A stretch of DNA of 64,000 nt from Schizophyllum amplum (Eukaryota; Basidiomycota; Agaricomycetes; Agaricales; Schizophyllaceae): positions 38,199 through 102,198 of the forward strand of contig VDMD01000090.1 of assembly GCA_007026445.1 (NCBI GenBank), written 5' to 3'. The notes beneath the pieces are model-generated. The model had not been told where the DNA came from and searched no databases. It saw nothing but the letters and a program-made list of their open reading frames with translations. Below are positions 10,008 through 21,763 of this stretch, in pieces. Within the stretch, counting starts at the first letter, position 1, and every line of letters starts with the position of its first letter. Position numbers and translations under genes: made by a program.

Positions 10008-12529
10008 ATGTCCAGGGCAACGCGGTCGACGAACCCTTTCCAACGCCCGGGTCTTCCACAACTTCTTCCTGACGACCCTACAGATGACGAGCAAGCAGCC
10101 CGGCGTCGTCAGAAGAAGGATGCCAAAGAGAAGTTCAACCCCGTGAAGAGAAAATCGGTTGACTTATCGTTAATCGCTGCTCTCGAGGACAAGGCGGCAC
10201 GGCAGGAGCAGGAGCGACTGGAGGCTGCCCGCACGCTGTCAACTCTGCCTAAGGGAGGGATGGCGAGTCAGTCCAGCGGTGCGCTCCCAAATGAGCTTAC
10301 TTTGCGGGTCTGATTTTCCTTGTGATAGGAGTTCCCATCGCTGCCGGCGGTAAGGAGCAGTCGTCGAAGCCGGCAACAGACCAGGAGACAGCGTCACGGA
10401 CGAACAATGGTCCTCATACTTCTGAAAAGAACCCAGAACGTGAGTCTTCTTACATGTGTCTAGGACATAGACGTACATGTTGACCTTGGGTAGCGCTGGC
10501 TCATTCCCAATCGGCGCAAGTTGAAGTACAAACACCGCCCATGTATGCAGAGCGGACGGACTTTGACTTTGACGAGAACACTGAGGGCGGCGTCGAGGAC
10601 GACCAGTCAAACTATCCGTCTGGGCCACCGACAAGTGGCGACGAGTACGATTACCGCTCGGAGCACAGCGAGCAGAACTTGCAGTTTGCACCAGTCGACA
10701 GGCGCCACCTAAATGCAAACAAGGACGAGAACGATCATAGAGACGAAGACGAAGATGAAGACGACGTGGATCCTGACTTTTATCCTGGACCTGTCGGGGA
10801 GGCTAGCGACAGCGAGGATGAGTCCGAAGACGAAGCACAAGTCCGACAGGGTGGTGGTAAGAAGAAAGCGCGTTCTCACAAGGTTTGATCTTCGTGATGT
10901 TGACTTCCCCCTTTGACGTGTTTTCACAGACCACCAAACCCGCTCGCGGATCGCTACGCACAGAGATCCGTGCTCAGCGCTCGACTCAGGCTCGAACTGG
11001 GACTCCGCAAGCTCAAGACGGCACGAGCGCGAGCAAGCGCAAGTACGATCAAGCCAACACGCTAGGGGGCAAGGAATCTCAGTGCGTGGCTGAACCGTTG
11101 ATTTTGCTCAGACGCTAACGCAGGCATCCAAGGCCTGTGCACCACCCCAAACGCGTCAAGAACACGATCCCTCATGGATTGGTCCCAGGCTGGCAGAAGT
11201 ACAGGAGCGGTGGACCGGCATCTCATGGCGCCGTCTCCCATGCGCCTGATCCTTTGTCCAGACGCTCCTCAAGCGGGTCGGACGGCATGAACATCGACAG
11301 GACTCACCTCTTTGAAGACGATGAAAGGGACAAGGTCTTTCCTGAAAGTCTGGCTGCGTCAACGAGTAACAAAGCTGCAGGCCGTCACATTTCGCAGGTG
11401 CGTCGTAAATTGTCGTTTCCCCCGTCCATGGTCTGCACTCATAGCCTGATACCAGATGAAGGTTCATGTCATCAAGACCGACGTCGCCCTGCGCCTCAAC
11501 AAGAAGACCGGCCGCGGGAAGAAGCCAAAATTCAGCAATAAACACCTTCCCCCTTGCACGCGCAGCCCGGAAGGCGAGTTGCGATGGAAGAAACAGCTCA
11601 TACCTACGATTATTCAGCACTGCGGGACCATCCGGTACGCCTGGACAGTGTCAACCGATCAGGAGACGCAGCCTCTGGTCAAGCGAACATTCATTCGCCT
11701 TTTTGGCGAGCAAGGCGAGGAACCGGACTTCAGCATAACTGGACCTGTATATACCGTGGTGCGTCATATCTTGCTGCTCTGGCATGCGGACTGAGTAAGA
11801 CATGTGTAGGCCATGCAACGCACGGTCGAATACCGTCACAGCTTCGCTACGACTGCCAACAAGTTCCTGACGAAGGTCCTCACGAAGACGAAGGTCGGTA
11901 ATGATGCAGACCCAGAGGCACTCATGTTCCCAACGCCGGAGTCGCGCAAGGACATGGTGGGGCGGTACAGAAAGGGCTTGCGCTTTCTGTACAGTGACCC
12001 CGATTTCGACAATCCAAAGGTATGTCCTCATTCCAGTTGCTGATCGCAAACTTACCCAGTCTAGAGCTCGACAGGTATCTTTCGCTCCGCCTATTATCTC
12101 GTAGTTCTGGCGCATCACTTTAAGTGTGCTCAGGGCGCGCTGCCTCCGCCCGGGAAATCTGTGGAAGATCCACCCGATCCACCAATCGGCGCTATGGTGC
12201 TTGCTGCCATTGCGGTGCGTCCGGCAATCTACGTCTTCCGTTGTATGATGATGTGTGCTAATATATTGCAGATCGAACGTGCCTTCAAGGCTTGGAAGAC
12301 GGGCGAATTCGTCGAGGGGAGTGTCGACGACTTCTCCTTCAATTCATACCAGGAGGCGACTCGCGTCTACCTCAAGCACATCGACGACCTCGACGACGAT
12401 ACAATCAACGACATCCTCCAGCAGGCTTTCAGTGTTTACCTTGGCGAGGATGGTCCGGCGGACAACGAGCAGGCAGGTTCAAACGTCAGTGACTCGGACG
12501 ATGATCGCCGGCATCTCTCTCTTCAGTAA
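10008..12529 (+). CDS. DUF6532-like protein carried by the Plavaka element
   Basis: Nine-exon model: 10008-10278, 10329-10439, 10521-10882, 10930-11081, 11124-11397, 11456-11758, 11810-12019, 12065-12214, 12272-12529. The exons sum to 2091 nt (696 aa) with all joins in frame. The N-terminus is basic with a short coiled coil (LIAALEDKAARQEQERLEAA). The middle is strongly acidic (DHRDEDEDEDDVDPDFYPG), then basic. The C-terminal 300 residues form a globular domain: PTIIQHCGTIRYAWTVST, MQRTVEYRHSFATTANKFL, STGIFRSAYYLVVLAHHF, and IGAMVLAAIAIERAFKAWKT. The last part resembles the DUF6532 domain of Agaricomycete proteins (alternating Ala-rich helix then W.TG), which I recognise only by pattern. It lies inside the terminal repeats and shares a promoter with the transposase, so it probably moves with the element. 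Its role is unknown; accessory DNA binding or regulation is possible. Confidence 0.8.
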
Positions 12530-12870
12530 CGACCGTAATGCGATCGTTTAGTACCAGATATATACATGATTTACTCGCTTATGGCTTGGAATGGCAAGAC
12601 CCCTTTGACGCGGCTGGAGCTTGACTGATAGCTGAAATGTCTGGTACTGATTGGCTTGTCCTGACTTACTCCCTCGCCTTGTGAGATGTACTGGTGGACA
12701 TTACATGTGGCACTTAAATTGTGAGCTTGTCTGACCGACTTGGATGAGCTTACGAACTTGGATTATAGACTTGAGGTTGAGAGCTTGACTTGCGATGACT
12801 TTTTTAAGCAGGTCCTAAATTAAATAAGACATCGAACTTGCGACTTATGGGCTTATTCAAGGCGGTAAGC
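12530..12870. other. right subterminal region of Plavaka element
   Basis: It contains the 3' UTR of the DUF6532-like gene, then a dense run of ACTTG/ACTTA and AGCTTG motifs (about 12655-12850) mirroring the left end. No gene seen. Confidence 0.6.
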
Positions 12871-12890
12871 CACCTGAAGGTTTCCTGATG
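12871..12890 (-). repeat. right terminal inverted repeat of Plavaka element
   Basis: CACCTGAAGGTTTCCTGATG, the complement of the left terminus with one inserted base. Confidence 0.8.
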
Positions 12891-12892
12891 CA

Positions 12893-15800
12893 ACACTTAG
12901 AACGACCGAAGACACGCAACGGAAGTAAAGCGAATACGGCTGCGGCACGTGCCCTCCGGCCGCGCTCGGGCGGGACCTGATTACCGTGGCGCGCCCATTG
13001 TTCTCCGCCCCCTCCATCTCGTCCTTCTTTAACGTACCCAAGCATGTTTAGTATCGTTGGAATCGTACGAACAGTGGCTAAAAGACTGCACCGACGCCCA
13101 TGAGCGCGAGTGCTCACAATACAGCCGAAGTCGAGCGCTGTCGCGCGTCCGAACAGCGAAGGCTGCAACGGCGGCTTGCCCCTCCCCGAGGACTTCCCTG
13201 GGCGAGCTGCGTGTCTTGGGGAAGGATCAGCGACTTAGCACCCCACAAGACACGCAAATCCTGGGCGGGCAGCGCACTGGATGCGTGTCTTGTGAAGAAA
13301 TAAGTTGCAGCCCATCGCAAGACACGCATTCTAAGTATACGCCGCTCGGTTCGCGCTCGGGGCTGAAGGGGCGATCCGCGCCTTCTCAGGCGAGCTATGG
13401 GCAGGCTCGAGCCGGTTACTTGGCCTACGAGCTGACTGACGCGCTGCAGCGATCCAGGCAGCGAGCCGGCACGCGAAGTCGAAAACCGCCGCCCACTGTG
13501 ACCGCCCGGCGCGGTTCGATCACCTTCCCCCGCCCACCATCTCGCGCTTTCAACAACAGGCAGTCTCGGGCTGCAGCCCGAACGCGACGCAGCTGACAGA
13601 GCGAGCATCGGAGGTCCTTACCGGACATACCTCCTCGACGCCGCCCGGCGCGACGTTCTCAGAGACGTCGACGTACTTCACGCGGCGCGCCGCGCCGCCC
13701 GTCGTGTGGAGACATAATGATATAGGACGTGTTGCAGGTGCGTGTGTAGAGTATTCTAGGATCATCAGCATGCTTATAAGTACTGTTAGAAACAGTCACA
13801 GTCCGTGCCTCGATGGGCACCATACGATGCTACAGCAAGAGCGTCGACGCGGCGCGCCCTGCCACGACGGCTGCCCTCGACGCTGCCCAGCTAGACTACC
13901 CCCACCGCTATCAGCGATGCATCCGGGTGTCGTTCACGCGCCGTTCCTCGCCACAGAGGGGCTGCCAATAAGCTTCTGAAATACGAATACGGACGCGAAG
14001 GCCTCTGCTTCGGGGCGAGCGCCTCCGGACTCGCCAATCACCACGCTCGACGCCCCTCGAATGGTTTGCGGACCGCGCAGGTTAGTCCGCCCGTCACCTG
14101 CAGCAAGAGCGCGCTAACACGTCCAATGGCGACCCGCGTGGCGCATCAGGACTGCCGAAGACATGCGCACGGGCCCGAGCAAGAAGAGACCGGGCTCACG
14201 AACATCCATGCATGCAAATAGAAGAACCCGGGACCTTCGGAAGCGTACGTGGGATGGGCAAGGACCTATGCAAGTAAGTACTTTCGCATGTTTGCCTTCT
14301 CCTTAATCCCATCCCTTCCCCTCTGACCTATGCCTCTGACTGCGTACTGACAACACGGTAGGCGACCATCGCGCGACCTCCGAACCGCCGAACGCGTGCG
14401 TGGCGTAGCTTTACTCGGCGAACAAAAGTACCGACGAACGCCGCGAGAGGTGGGTACTAGGCACCCGGCGGCCTTGTTTTTCTTATATTCTACTAGTCCA
14501 GAACCATTGTCAAGGAATGCCTGACCACGCGCGAAGCATGCCTGCCCGAAGAAGCTGCCGCATTCCCAGTGAGCGACACGAGACACAGCGAGCATGTGAG
14601 TGATGTGCCCTTCCCCCTACCTCCCTCTCATCCATCCTGTGTCTTTCCCTCTCCCTGGCTGCGCCTCCCATGCAAAGCGTGGACTGCTCTGAGTCCTCAC
14701 CGCACCGGGAACTCGCAGTTCCGCTCTTGGCTGGGACCGGGGCCCTCCGTCGTCCCTCTCCACCTCATGCATCCCTCGTCCCCTCGTTTTGCCCCTCACC
14801 CACACCCTTCTTAACGACTCAATTGCTCTTTCGCAGAGGATGGCATACTGTGCACTCCCAAAGCGGCAAGCGGGCGAGGCCAGCGACGAGTTGCCTGCCA
14901 ATTGACAAGTGTCAGAGTAGACAGAGAGCGGCAGGTGCTACGGCGCGCATTGGGGAACGAGCAGGGGGCTGAGTGGAAAGCGACGGGGGCAGGCTGGCAA
15001 GGAGCGCGGGATGGAATAGCGCTGAAGGGCGGGAGAAAGACGATGAGCACGCCAGCGTGAGGGGAGCGAGGGCAAAGAGCACAAAAGGACGAGTGCGACA
15101 ATGGAAGCTGCAGCGGGGACAGAAACAGCGCGACAAGTTCGTAACGAGCGCGACAAGGATGGAATTAGCGCGGTGACGACGGAAGAGATACGAGGGACGC
15201 GAGGGCGAGGGCGGGGGGAATACGGGAGAGCGCGGAATCACGGGACGAGCATGGCAGCGCGAGCGAAACAAAGGCGGCAACACCAGGTTAGCTTAAGAGC
15301 AACGGGAGGAGAACGACAAGAGCCAGATCAAGGATGGCACGCGCGAGATCGTCGAGGGCGGGAGCGCCACAATGACGGGACGGTGGCGACGAACACTGAA
15401 AACTCCGTGTCGTCCGTCAGCATAGGCGCATTGCTTCGTACTTCAGGGAGTTTCTCTTCTGTTCGCGGCATTGCCCTCGTGCTGATGTGCTGCGTAGTTT
15501 GCGCCAAAGAGGCTGGGGGCCGAGGGCTGTAGGGTGACGCGCGGGGGGCAGTAGGCATAGAATTTGTGAATATACTGAGTTTGCCCTTCCCTCGTACTGT
15601 GCCGATGTTTTCAGTAGGTATAGATAATGTTAATGAGCTCGTGCCGCTGTTGACGTTCTGAGTCAAAGCGAACGGCAAGGGATCAATGGCGAGGGCCACC
15701 CCCTTCTCGAGATCTTCGCCGACGTTGGCGCGCATTCGCGGTGTGCACGACTGCACTGTAGGCGTGGGCAACAAGGTATTTACGAAGTTTGTGGCACATG

Positions 15801-16480
15801 CTGAAACAGCGTCTTTTCTCCAGATTGCTACTACTCTCCCACGCTGACAGGGACACCGCGCAAGGGGGATTGGCGACGCGAGGGGGAGGGCGCGGGTGCG
15901 ACGCGAGCGACGTGCGACGCGATCAGGAACTAGGTAAGACCGTAAGAGCAAGTAGCGTCGAGAACTAAGTCACAGCTATAACATATACAGGACTCCGAGC
16001 AGCGAGGCGGGGACGATGGGGAGGATAGCGAAAACTAAGTAATAGCGGGCCGCGACGACGAGCTGCGAGCCGACGCCGCCGCCCGTGGCGAGAGGGGAGC
16101 AAACGCGGAGGCAGATGGCGGCGCGGAGGACCTCCGTATGTGGCCGCTATCACCGGCCGCGCGCGCCGACCGGCCGCATCACGTGCGTGTCTTCGGAAGT
16201 GTCAAGACACGCTGACGTAAGCGATCCGCGCCTCCGGTGCGTGTCTTGTGTGAAGGAAGCACGGAGAACGCGCAACAGGCCGTGCGGTTGAAGGTAATCT
16301 GGATTCTTTCCCCACTCTGGCCCCGGAATGGCGCCCTTTGGGCGCTCATGTGATGGGCGGCGACCTGAGGCTAATGGGGAAATTGGGACGATTGTTGGCG
16401 GCTCTGAATTCTCGAAACCACACGGAGACGGGCAAAACATGTGTATTGAAAGACAAAAACCGCAGCGACAGTAATTGCCC
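12893..16480. other. gene-poor interval with inverted AAGACACGC motifs
   Basis: I see no exon series supported by splice sites and no known domain over about 3.6 kb. A short motif CAAGACACGCA recurs in both orientations near 12908, 13209, 13246, 13282, 13318, 16183, 16202 and 16238, forming at least three inverted pairs. Parts of 14.6-15.3 kb are purine-rich on the plus strand. Frames open over 13057-13596 and 15328-15951 lack recognisable features and are not called. Confidence 0.5.
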
Positions 16481-17580
16481 ACCGGCAAGCATGTCTCCTT
16501 ATTCGCGAGTGCAAATGAGAATCGGGAAACCGAGAGCCTCTCGTGGCTTGTACGAGCATGGCCGGTTCACCTAAAGGTGAGAAGAATAAGCGTGGTTTTT
16601 CTGAAAGGAAGACGGCCAAGACGTACCTCGACGAGGAGCTGGTACTTAGCGCCGTATAAGAGCAGCGTAATGTCGATGTAGAGCTGTACACGCCGGGTTG
16701 TTTGGAGACGAAGTAGCCGTCATCGACAGGGACTGCTGAACTGTCGATGAAGTCGAGTTGACAAAGTGTAATGGGGATGAGAGCAGCGCTGTTCAGAGCG
16801 TGGAGCGCAGTTCAGAGCGCAGTTCAGAGCGTGGTACATGGAGGGGTTATGAATCGTCCATTCAGGCGGCGCGGGGGAGGTCCCATAGAGCGATCCATCG
16901 CCTGTACGGGGATGCAGACATCGTGTCGCGCTATCGAGGGTGCGTAAGCGAGCAGAACGCGTAGCGGACATTGCAGTACGCACCGGTGCGGTCCGCAGCA
17001 CATATATGAGCACTCCAGAGAGGTCGCAGAGGGCGGTGATCTTTTCATGAGGAAGGATGTTGGCAAGGGAAGCTGTAACACGCCATACCGCGCGACTGTC
17101 GAATGATTTGAGGACTTCTCGGCCGTCGTCGAGCACCTCGGGGTCCTACTGCATGGTGTGAGGAAGAATGCGAGTTCCTGCGTACGTAGCACGCACCTTG
17201 TGCATACTTATGCGCCGCGTATGCTGAGGCTCGTTGGGACGTGCGTCTTGCGCGTCGGCGCCAAAGCCCATAGTAAGTCCATTAGTTCGTCGTCTTCATA
17301 AGCCGTACTACGAGACGACGCAGGACGCAGTGGTTGAGGATGAGATGAAGGTCGGGATCAAGGTAGAACAATGCCGTGACGTGACGCGATCACCTTCTTG
17401 AGCATCACGCCAATTCGACCGAAGCGAGTCAGCGATTCGATGAAGCCACTGTCACCTGAAGCAACTGAGAGCACCGGGTAAGTCGACTCCAATGTCTAGA
17501 GGAGTTTGTTGCGCAGCCTTACAGCGTGACGAATTATTGATAGGGCCGATGTAAGTACATCTAACTACCGCGCGGCGGCG
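16480..17580 (-). pseudogene. decayed gene copy related to 1480-2660
   Basis: Collinear with 1.48-2.66 kb through several blocks, including GCAGTACGCACCGGTGC near 16971 and GGTTGAGGATGAGATGAAGG near 17333. On the minus strand a fragment near 16980-17136 reads as protein (FDSRAVWRVTASLANILPHE, then DLSGVLIYVL) and ends at a GTGCGT donor near 16987. Upstream and downstream the frame is broken. Internal tandem copies of GTTCAGAGCG occur around 16791-16835. Family not recognised. Confidence 0.45.
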
Positions 17581-17638
17581 GAGTCGTATACTGACCCACT
17601 TCGAGTCCCACTGCTTCATAGATCTGACGCCGTCAAAC

Positions 17639-19539
17639 TCATCGTTTCCTCAGATTCAAGCGCTTATCAGCCCTCCATTCTCCGCTCGGTCCCTCCCAGC
17701 CATCCGCCACCGGGACATAACCATCGAGCATAAGTCGCAGCGGCCCAAGATATACCTGCACCTGATACGGGTCCTTCTGCGCGTTGTGGCCCAAGGCGGG
17801 CACAAACATAGTCACAAGAAGGCGAACCTCTTCCCGATCGCTCTTCGTCAGACGACGCCACACGTGCCGCGGCGGTAACTCGACGAGGTCAATGCTGAGG
17901 TAGTAGTCACACGCCTGCCCATCCGCGCTCGAAGCGATTTGCTCGAGGAGTTCCGAAGCGTGCTTCCGGATGTACGAGCGAGCGCAGATGGACTGAAAGC
18001 GCGCGTCGATGGGGGAGAGCTCTGCCGGGGAGAAAAATGCGAGGACACCTGGTTTGGATGGGTGAGCAAAGACGCGGGACTCCATGCTCTGGAATTCACG
18101 TACTTTCATCCATAGCTGCGCGAATGGATTTACATCTAGCGCGATGCGTGGGCCAGGCCTTCCGCTGACATTCGGCGGAGCAGTAGCAAGTCGTCAAGCA
18201 CGAGCACCGACGAAGGCCCCCCGCACGTCCCTCTGCGTGCTTACGAGGGCACTAAGGGAAACGCGAATGAGCGTAAGGTGATTCGGGGAACGGCACGAAA
18301 CCGCACCTTGATATACCCGCACACTTTGCTGAACGACGACTGCAGAATCGCGACTCGCTCCTGCATCGTCGTGTCTACCTCCTCGTTCCCGAAAGGGATC
18401 GGCTCTCCGCCCGGGCTCAACGCACGCAGAACGTTGACGTACATCGCCTGCTGCGAGATCCATCCAATCATCTTCCCGGTAACATACGTCGGCCTCATCG
18501 CATTGAGCTCCAGAACCATATCCAGAAGACCGTCTTGTAAAGCCCAGACGAGCGACCGGCGGTCGTCCGCGGCCTGCCACATCCCCAACAACACCGTACT
18601 CGCCGACTCAGCGGCCTCCAGCGCGTCCCCGGGCCGATCAAGCAAGAAGCGCACCATGCTAACGAGCGTCCGGACGACGTCTCGCCCCTGCCAGGCAGCA
18701 GGAAGCAGCAAATTCGACAAGATCGCCATCAACGACAACTGGTTCATCGCCGCCGAACTGACCGTCGAGTTCGCATTCGAGCAGGTTCGTGAGTGCGGGT
18801 CGGTCGCGCGGGCGAGGCGGTCGACGAGGTGGAGGAGGCGGCGGTAGAAGCGGCGCGGGCTGTGCCCGGTGATCGCGAACGCCATCTCGCGCGCGACGGG
18901 GTCGGCGTCCGGCGACAGCACCGGCTGGCGGGCGGCGACTTTGGCGGGCGCGCCGCGGCCTAGGAGCGCGGGCTTGATGGTGACGAAGAGGAGCTTGATA
19001 CGCTTGAGGGCGTATGGGAACTCGTCGTCGCAGTACACGTCGATGTGGAGCCAGAGGTCGAAGAGCAGGCGGTAGATATGGGGCGTCTGCGCGAAGGTGT
19101 CGAACATCGCGGGCTTGAGGGTGAGGAGGCCGCGGAAGAGGCGGGTGAGGAGGGGGACGGGGGCGTGTGGCATTCTCTCGGTGCCGAGATGGTGTTTGGG
19201 GTGGAGGTAGTCGATCCAGGATACGATGTGGGGCCATAGTTTGCGCACGTGGGGTTCGATGAGTGGCGTGAGTTGGGGGTGTTGGATGCAGAGGATGTTG
19301 GCTATTGCTTCGAGGCTGCGTACGGCGTTGAGTACGACATGTGTTCGGAGACTCCAGTGAGTGCTGTCCATGATGAATGGGTCGCATTCGAGGTCTGCGA
19401 AATGGAATTGTCGCTGTCGAAGCAAGGATCTTATGCGGAGTACTGTGGCGCTCTCGAGGTCGTCGGGTGAAGAATCATCATCGAAGTCTTGCGTCAACGC
19501 GATGAGAGAGGCTATGGTGTCTTCGGGGGGTCTCGACAT
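17639..19539 (-). CDS. MYND zinc-finger protein A
   Basis: Three exons: 19539-18307, 18251-18104, 18021-17639. They sum to 1764 nt (587 aa), in frame. The first 411 residues are a helical region without a named domain (SLEAIANILCIQHPQLTP, RKLWPHIVSWIDYLHPKHH, GHSPRRFYRRLLHLVDRL, STVLLGMWQAADDRRSLVW). Exon 2 encodes a complete MYND finger at about residues 412-455: CPRKH, RRCSCLTTCYCSAECQRKAW, then THRARC, with the Cys/His spacing of the family. The C-terminus (LSPIDARFQSICARSYIRKH, then LMLDGYVPVADGW) is shared with the paralogue at 19764. MYND fingers normally bind proline-rich partner peptides, so a nuclear or signalling adaptor role is inferred; the actual target is unknown. No SET domain is present. 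The start at 19539 (MSRPPEDT) matches the start of the paralogue. Confidence 0.88.
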
Positions 19540-19763
19540 GAAGACACGAAATGAGTGGCGCGGTGGACGATGGTGGTCGGGAAGAGAAAGCAAGCCAAAT
19601 TCGGCTAACAAACATGAACGTGGTCAACACATGCCGCCACGTGACTGATGTTTGGACCTCACATGACAAAGGTCACGCCACGTTGAAACGAGCGAGTTCG
19701 ATTCTTGTTCCTCCGACCCTCATCAACGACCTAACACGCCACTCGCCGCAGGCTCAGTCTCTC
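19540..19763. promoter_or_regulatory. bidirectional promoter of the MYND gene pair
   Basis: 224 bp separate the two divergent start codons. It is slightly less GC-rich than the flanking coding sequence, and both genes must be controlled from here. No symmetric elements were identified. Confidence 0.6.
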
Positions 19764-21763
19764 ATGTCCCACTTATCTTCAGATATTGCGGCGCGCATCA
19801 TCGAGTTGTCGGAGGGCTTTGATGAAACGACTCCCCTACAAATGGTCGCAAGCATCGCACAGCGCATCGAGCGCTTGGTGCGTCGCCCACAGCTTCGATT
19901 CCAGGGCCTTGACGTCGACCCATTCACATCGGAAGACTGGCGTCTCCGCACACCCGAGGTGACCAACGCCATCCGCGACCTCGAAGCCATAGCCAGCGTC
20001 CTCCGTTTCCAGATAGACCAAGCCGCACCCCTCCGGCGGCTCCTCGTTCCCCACGTGCGCCGTCTATGGCACAACATAGTCCTCTGGATCGAATTCCTCC
20101 ACCCAGTGCACCACTTTGGAACGGAACGAATGGCGCACGTTCCAGTATCCGTGCTCGCCAGCGCCTTGTATGGCCTGTTCACTCTCAAGTCCGCGCTCGT
20201 CGACCTGCTCGACCAGACACCGCAGATTTATCGTGCGCTGTTCGATCTATGGCTCCATGTCGACGTGTACTGTGAGCTCCCGCTTGCGCTGGTACATGCT
20301 AAATACCTTCATATGCTCTTCCTGACCGTCGAGCGCGCGCTCCTGCGCCACGACATCCTATCCAAGGTACATGGCGACGGACCGCTAGTCCCCGAAGACG
20401 TGGACATGATCGCGCGGGACATGGCGCTCTCGGTCGTGGGCCATCACCCACGCCGCTTCTATCGCCGCTTCGTTCACCTTGTCGAACTCTTTGTTACGCC
20501 CATCGAGCCATACGTAATGATAAGCATGGATTCGGAGTTGATGCTCGTTCGCGTGGCGATGAGCCAGCTCTCCCTGCTGGCGATGGTATCGAACTTGTTC
20601 ATCCCCGCGTCCTCGCAGCGGCGGGATGTCGTCCGGGCGCTCGTCCGCGTGCTTCGCGGCCTGCTCGACCGGCCGGTGGACGCGCTCGAGGCGGAGGAGG
20701 CAGCGTGTATGGTACTCTGGGGTATGTGGAAATGCGCGGGCGACCGGCGGTTGCTCGTCTGGGCTCTGCGAGACGGTGTGCTTGAGCTCATCAGTGCGGT
20801 CCACAACAAGAGGCCGTCGGACACGACGAACTCGATGCTTAATTATATCGCGGATCAGGCCATGCACGTCCAGGTGCTGCGCGTTCTTGGCCCTGGTGGC
20901 CAGGTCGTGCCGTTTGGCGGTCCGGCGGTGGAGACGAGCATGCGTGAGCGCACGGAGGTCATGCGCTCATTATATCCGAAGGTGTGCGCTTGTAGTAAGG
21001 TAGGAGCTCCGTGTATTGTGTGTGGAGGACCATCATTGATGCTTGACTTTTCCAGTGTCCTCGCAGAAGCGCACAAGACCGCTACGGGCTACGCCGATGT
21101 GCGTGTGTGACGACATGCTACTGCTCATCAGAATGTCAACTGCACGACTGGTCGTCGCACCGCCCTCGATGTCAATCCATCCGCATGACTATGGTCGAAG
21201 GTACTTTCTCCTCGCGTCACCCCCCCTTTTTTCCCTCCTCCTCTAACAAAGACTTTTCATCAGCTCTCAGATATCTTCCCTCGAGCGAGATCTCCCCACT
21301 CGACGTGCGATTTCACATCCTTTACGCTCGATTCCTCGTCCGCATGAATTTCGCGAAGCTCGAACTGGTCGAGATCCCCAGGTCGGAAGGATGGCAGCTC
21401 TGCAACTACTGCCTCGGCATCGACCTGAGGCAGATGCCCCCGCAGCCCTCATTGCGCGTGATGCCGCGACAACTTCGGGGGACCCACGGCGAGGAATTCC
21501 ATGGCACATTTGAGGAGCTAATGAACAGCGTGCGTACATCGTCGAATGATCCTCATGAGCACAGTGAGGTCCGCTACATCGTGACCGCGTTCGTACCCGC
21601 TTTGCGCCATACCGCGAAGCCGTACGGCGTTAAGGTACTTGATGTACCTTTGAGCCTCATGTTGGACGGATATATGCCGGTGGGGGACGGGTGGGTGGGT
21701 CCTGGAGGCGATTGGAGGAGTGATTGCGAGGAGGAGAGTGTAAATAAGGTGGATACGCAATGA
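19764..21763 (+). CDS. MYND zinc-finger protein B
   Basis: Three exons: 19764-20999, 21056-21200, 21264-21763. They sum to 1881 nt (626 aa), in frame. Exon structure and sequence are paralogous to the gene at 17639-19539: N-terminal helical region (IERLVRRPQLRFQGLDVDPF, HNIVLWIEFLHPVHHFGTER, GHHPRRFYRRFVHLVELF, MVLWGMWKCAGDRRLLVWAL). The MYND finger lies at about residues 413-456 (CPRRS, LRRCACVTTCYCSSECQ, then SHRPRC). The C-terminal domain begins SEISPLDVRFHILYARFLVR and contains SLMLDGYMPVGDGW. A loop of about 25 residues (GTHGEEFHGTFEELMNSVRT) is absent from paralogue A. Both fingers keep all Cys/His ligands, so both copies are likely functional. Divergence is substantial, so the duplication is not recent. 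The original direction of copying cannot be inferred. Confidence 0.88.

Larger units (their letters stand above)
5352..12890. mobile_element. Plavaka-family DNA transposon (CMC superfamily), apparently complete
   Basis: The termini match as inverted repeats: CATCAGGAAACCTTC-GGTG at 5352-5370 and its complement at 12871-12890, with 15 bp identical before a 1-bp indel. The flanking dinucleotide CA (5350-5351 and 12891-12892) is compatible with the 2-3 bp target duplication of CMC elements but is weak evidence alone. Both ends are followed by many ACTTG/ACTTA motifs (5365-5515 and 12655-12850), a subterminal layout expected of transposase-binding repeats. Inside are two divergently transcribed genes with open frames, a transposase (6461-9882) and a DUF6532-like gene (10008-12529). 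No internal stop or frameshift was found in either, so the copy may be autonomous and recent. Confidence 0.85.

Noticed and set aside
13057..13596. 180-codon plus-strand frame as a gene
   Set aside because: No ATG at the frame start, no recognisable domain, and it runs through the inverted AAGACACGC motifs.
15328..15951. 207-codon minus-strand frame as a gene
   Set aside because: Arg/Pro-rich, no domain, no plausible splice neighbours, surrounded by gene-free sequence.
19680..19710. tRNA T-arm-like GAGTTCGATTC
   Set aside because: No matching acceptor, D or anticodon stems around it; the match lies in the MYND promoter.
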